Shown: one piece after another, positions 59,375-61,441 of the stretch | Position numbering within the stretch: position 1 is the stretch's first letter | How the letters are laid out: each line of letters opens with the position of its first letter | Origin: an uncultured Pelagibacteraceae bacterium | GTDB lineage: Bacteria; Pseudomonadota; Alphaproteobacteria; Pelagibacterales; Pelagibacteraceae | Direction: 5' to 3' | DNA: 61,441 bases | Assembly: GCA_902605865.1 (NCBI GenBank) | Contig: CACLEJ010000006.1 | Span: 1-61,441 of the forward strand | Translations under genes and position numbers: made by a program | Notes under the pieces: generated by a model | What the model saw: the letters and a program-made list of their open reading frames with translations, nothing else | What the model was told of the DNA's origin: nothing | Databases searched by the model: none

Positions 59375-61045
59375 CTTAGCTAACCATTTTTTCTCATTTT
59401 TATTCAAGAATGGTGAAATTTTATTATAAACATCAAAGTGATATTTAAATAAATAATTCTTTTCGTATTTATTAAGCATTTTAAAGTTAATTAGGTCAGT
59501 ATCTAAAGGTGCCATTGTTAGATTTTCAAAAAAAAGCTTAGATTTAATTTTTTTAATAAAAACTAAATTTTCAATTCTTATTCCAAATTCATTTTTTTTA
59601 TAAAAACCAGGTTCATTACTCAAAACCATTCCCTCCTTTAGTCTTACATAATTATTTTTTGATATTCCTTGTGGTCCTTCATGAACATTAAGAAATGCTC
59701 CAACTCCATGACCAGTCCCATGACGATAATCAAGTCCAATAGAATTGAGGCTCATTCTAGCAATTTTATCAATATTATGGCCATTTCTCTCTTTATTTAT
59801 ATTTGTTAAGGCAACAGCAATATGACCTTTTAAAACCCTCGTAAATATATCTTTAATTTTATTTGAGACTTTAGAAAAACATACAGTCCTTGTTACATCT
59901 GTTGTTCCCCATTTATATTGACCACCAGAATCAAGTAATAATAAATCGTCTTTTTTCAACTTTCTGTTTGAAAATTTATCAGATCTATAATGTATAATTG
60001 CTCCATTTGGTCCGGATCCAGCAATTGTATCAAAGCTTGGGTACAAATAGTTTTTTCTACTTTTTCTAAAACTCTCTAATTTCCTTTCAATTATTTTTTC
60101 TGTAAGATTATTTATTTTAAGATTTTTAATCCAATATAAGAATTTTGTTAAAGCAACGCCATCATCTATATGTGCATTTACCATATTTTTAATCTCAGTT
60201 TTATTTTTTAAAGATTTTAAATTATAAATAGGGTCTTCTCGGTTGATTATCTTAAATTTGTAGTTAATTAAGCTTTCTTCAAAAATTGAACAAGTTTTAC
60301 CATCAATACAAAAATTTCCATTTTTTAATCTGACTAAGCAATTTAAAATTTTATTTTCTTCGAAAAAATGTATTTTTAGCTTTTTGAAACTTAATTTTAT
60401 TTTTTTAATTTTGTTTTGATTTGAAAAAAAATAGATTTTCCTGTCTTTTGTTATGATCATTTTACAATTAGCAATAGGAGAGTTTGGAAGATCTCTACCT
60501 CTGATATTTAGAAGCCAACAAATATTTTCACCTGAACTAATAAATATATAATCAATTTTCTTATTTTTCATAATTTGAATTAACCGATTAACTTTTCTGC
60601 TTACTTTTTCACCTGCCACAATAGGATCTAAGCTAAAAAATGGATAATCACTTTCATTTTTATTTTTATTTTCAAATTTAGTATTTAAAGGAATTAAGTT
60701 ATAATTTTCTCCAAAATATTTGTTTAGAGTTGACCAAGTAAAAAGATCAGGATCGTATCCAATTTTAATTTGTTTCTTTAAAATATCTTTTGGCCACACA
60801 TATGGAATCTCACAAATTTTAAATTTTTTACCTGATTCTTTTTCTGCTTGAATAGTATATCTACCATCAACAAATAAATATTTTTTATTTTTCAAAAAAA
60901 TTGCAAATCCAGCTGAACCTGAGAATTTTGTAATCGATTTTAGATTATTTAATCTAGAATATTCAGTAAAATAATTATCATTTTTTGGTAAGATATATCC
61001 ATCTAAATTATTTGAAAAGATAATATTATTTATTTCAGTACTCAT
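59366..61045 (-). CDS. pepP: Xaa-Pro aminopeptidase, M24B family
   Basis: A metallo-aminopeptidase removing N-terminal residues before proline. The 559-aa, three-domain long form has two creatinase-like N-terminal domains ([39 protein letters not shown]). The pita-bread catalytic domain has metal ligands in [20 protein letters not shown] (Asp, Asp), [20 protein letters not shown] (His), SNEPGFY and GIRIENLV (Glu, Glu). The start at ATG 61045 overlaps the stop of the upstream helicase gene (ATGA); an in-frame ATG at 61072 lies inside that gene. The symbol is a family-level choice. Confidence 0.9.
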   Translation of the reverse strand: MSTEINNIIFSNNLDGYILPKNDNYFTEYSRLNNLKSITKFSGSAGFAIFLKNKKYLFVDGRYTIQAEKESGKKFKICEIPYVWPKDILKKQIKIGYDPDLFTWSTLNKYFGENYNLIPLNTKFENKNKNESDYPFFSLDPIVAGEKVSRKVNRLIQIMKNKKIDYIFISSGENICWLLNIRGRDLPNSPIANCKMIITKDRKIYFFSNQNKIKKIKLSFKKLKIHFFEENKILNCLVRLKNGNFCIDGKTCSIFEESLINYKFKIINREDPIYNLKSLKNKTEIKNMVNAHIDDGVALTKFLYWIKNLKINNLTEKIIERKLESFRKSRKNYLYPSFDTIAGSGPNGAIIHYRSDKFSNRKLKKDDLLLLDSGGQYKWGTTDVTRTVCFSKVSNKIKDIFTRVLKGHIAVALTNINKERNGHNIDKIARMSLNSIGLDYRHGTGHGVGAFLNVHEGPQGISKNNYVRLKEGMVLSNEPGFYKKNEFGIRIENLVFIKKIKSKLFFENLTMAPLDTDLINFKMLNKYEKNYLFKYHFDVYNKISPFLNKNEKKWLAKLI

Positions 61046-61441
61046 TTTAATTTTTTTTGATATCGTATCCAACCAGGGCTTCTAATTTCACTATCACTAT
61101 CGAAATCAATATCTTGGTTAAATTCAAAATCTTCTTCTTTTTCATCTACAAAATTATTATTTTTTTTAATATATTCATCTGGTAGCTCATCCACAAACCT
61201 TGATGCCATACTGTCTATCCAGTCTCCTTGATAAAATCTGTTCATTGAAAATGATATTTTAGCAAGCTTTTTTGCCCTAGTAATCGCAACATAAGCCAAT
61301 CTTCTCTCCTCCTCCAAACCACTTTCGCCTTTTTCCTCAATACTTTTCTGATGAGGAAATAAACCTTCTTCCCACCCAGGTAAGAATACGACATCAAATT
61401 CCAATCCCTTGGAAGCGTGTATTGTCATTAAATTGACTTTT
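61042..61441 (-). CDS. uvrD: UvrD/PcrA/Rep-type DNA helicase, C-terminal part
   Basis: The 5' part lies beyond the right edge. The visible 132 codons contain the superfamily 1A motif V region ([20 protein letters not shown]), the diagnostic [11 protein letters not shown] and motif VI ([16 protein letters not shown]). After these comes a poorly conserved acidic tail ending [11 protein letters not shown]. These place it with UvrD/PcrA/Rep 3'-5' helicases of repair and replication restart. Distinguishing UvrD from PcrA or Rep needs the missing part. It overlaps pepP by 4 nt. Confidence 0.92.
   Translation of the reverse strand, partial: KVNLMTIHASKGLEFDVVFLPGWEEGLFPHQKSIEEKGESGLEEERRLAYVAITRAKKLAKISFSMNRFYQGDWIDSMASRFVDELPDEYIKKNNNFVDEKEEDFEFNQDIDFDSDSEIRSPGWIRYQKKLK

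Overview
The window is a gene-dense, strongly A+T-rich stretch of housekeeping chromosome from an alphaproteobacterium. It is most likely a SAR11 (Pelagibacterales) member. The signs are very short or negative gene spacing, Lys/Ile/Asn-rich proteins, alphaproteobacterial neighbourhoods (petABC, lgt-midA-pgeF, an ELM1-family gene, rnpB beside a dcw cluster) and no mobile DNA. I saw no insertion sequence, prophage or CRISPR array. The assignment rests on composition and gene order, not on a search.

Layout. 1-1000 (-): partial hemF and trmL. 1098-3676 (+): petABC, the cytochrome bc1 complex. 3653-9624 (-): ychF, pth, rplY, prs, pgeF, midA-like and lgt. 9675-9917 (+): ubiK. 9898-12302 (-): a MarR regulator, an OmpR-type response regulator and a histidine kinase. 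12364-13245 (+): ilvE. 13242-18976 (-): uvrB, a FolM-like reductase, folB, uvrC and pgsA. 19013-20200 (+): an aspartate aminotransferase. 20192-22581 (-): trxB, a PsiE-family gene and an NAD(P)-dependent reductase. 22602-24211 (+): an ELM1-family protein and a 2OG-Fe(II) oxygenase-like protein. 24208-26485: an Anbu proteasome-like protease (-) divergent from a circularly permuted ATP-grasp gene (+). 26482-30877 (-): carAB. 31001-35358 (+): yqeY, dnaG, rpoD and two tRNAs. 35361-36768 (-): mlaA and mlaC. 36812-37558 (+): an amidase. About 37597-37957 (+): RNase P RNA. 38130-59374 (+): a 21-kb division and cell-wall (dcw) cluster, mraZ-ftsZ-rsmH-ftsL-ftsI-murEF-mraY-murD-ftsW-murG-murC-murB-ddl-ftsQ-ftsA-lpxC-bamD-ligA. 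59366-61441 (-): an aminopeptidase P and the C-terminal end of a UvrD-type helicase.

The dcw cluster carries the whole cytoplasmic peptidoglycan precursor pathway from MurB/MurC to MurG, together with FtsZ, FtsA, FtsQ, FtsL, FtsI and FtsW, then lipid A (LpxC) and outer-membrane assembly (BamD). It has two structural oddities: ftsZ sits second, right after mraZ, instead of after ftsA, and murE and murF form one reading frame. Upstream of mraZ a well-formed promoter is interleaved with three TGGG boxes at a 10-bp period, as expected for MraZ autoregulation.

The points most worth a second look are a DnaG primase lacking three of the four zinc-finger ligands, a tRNA-Val(GAC) with non-canonical D and T loops that appear partly compensatory, the rearranged dcw cluster and its MraZ operator, a reduced Anbu locus, and the fact that all seven convergent protein-gene pairs overlap at their 3' ends. 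I did not find a clearly new multi-gene system; the novelty here lies in modified versions of core genes.
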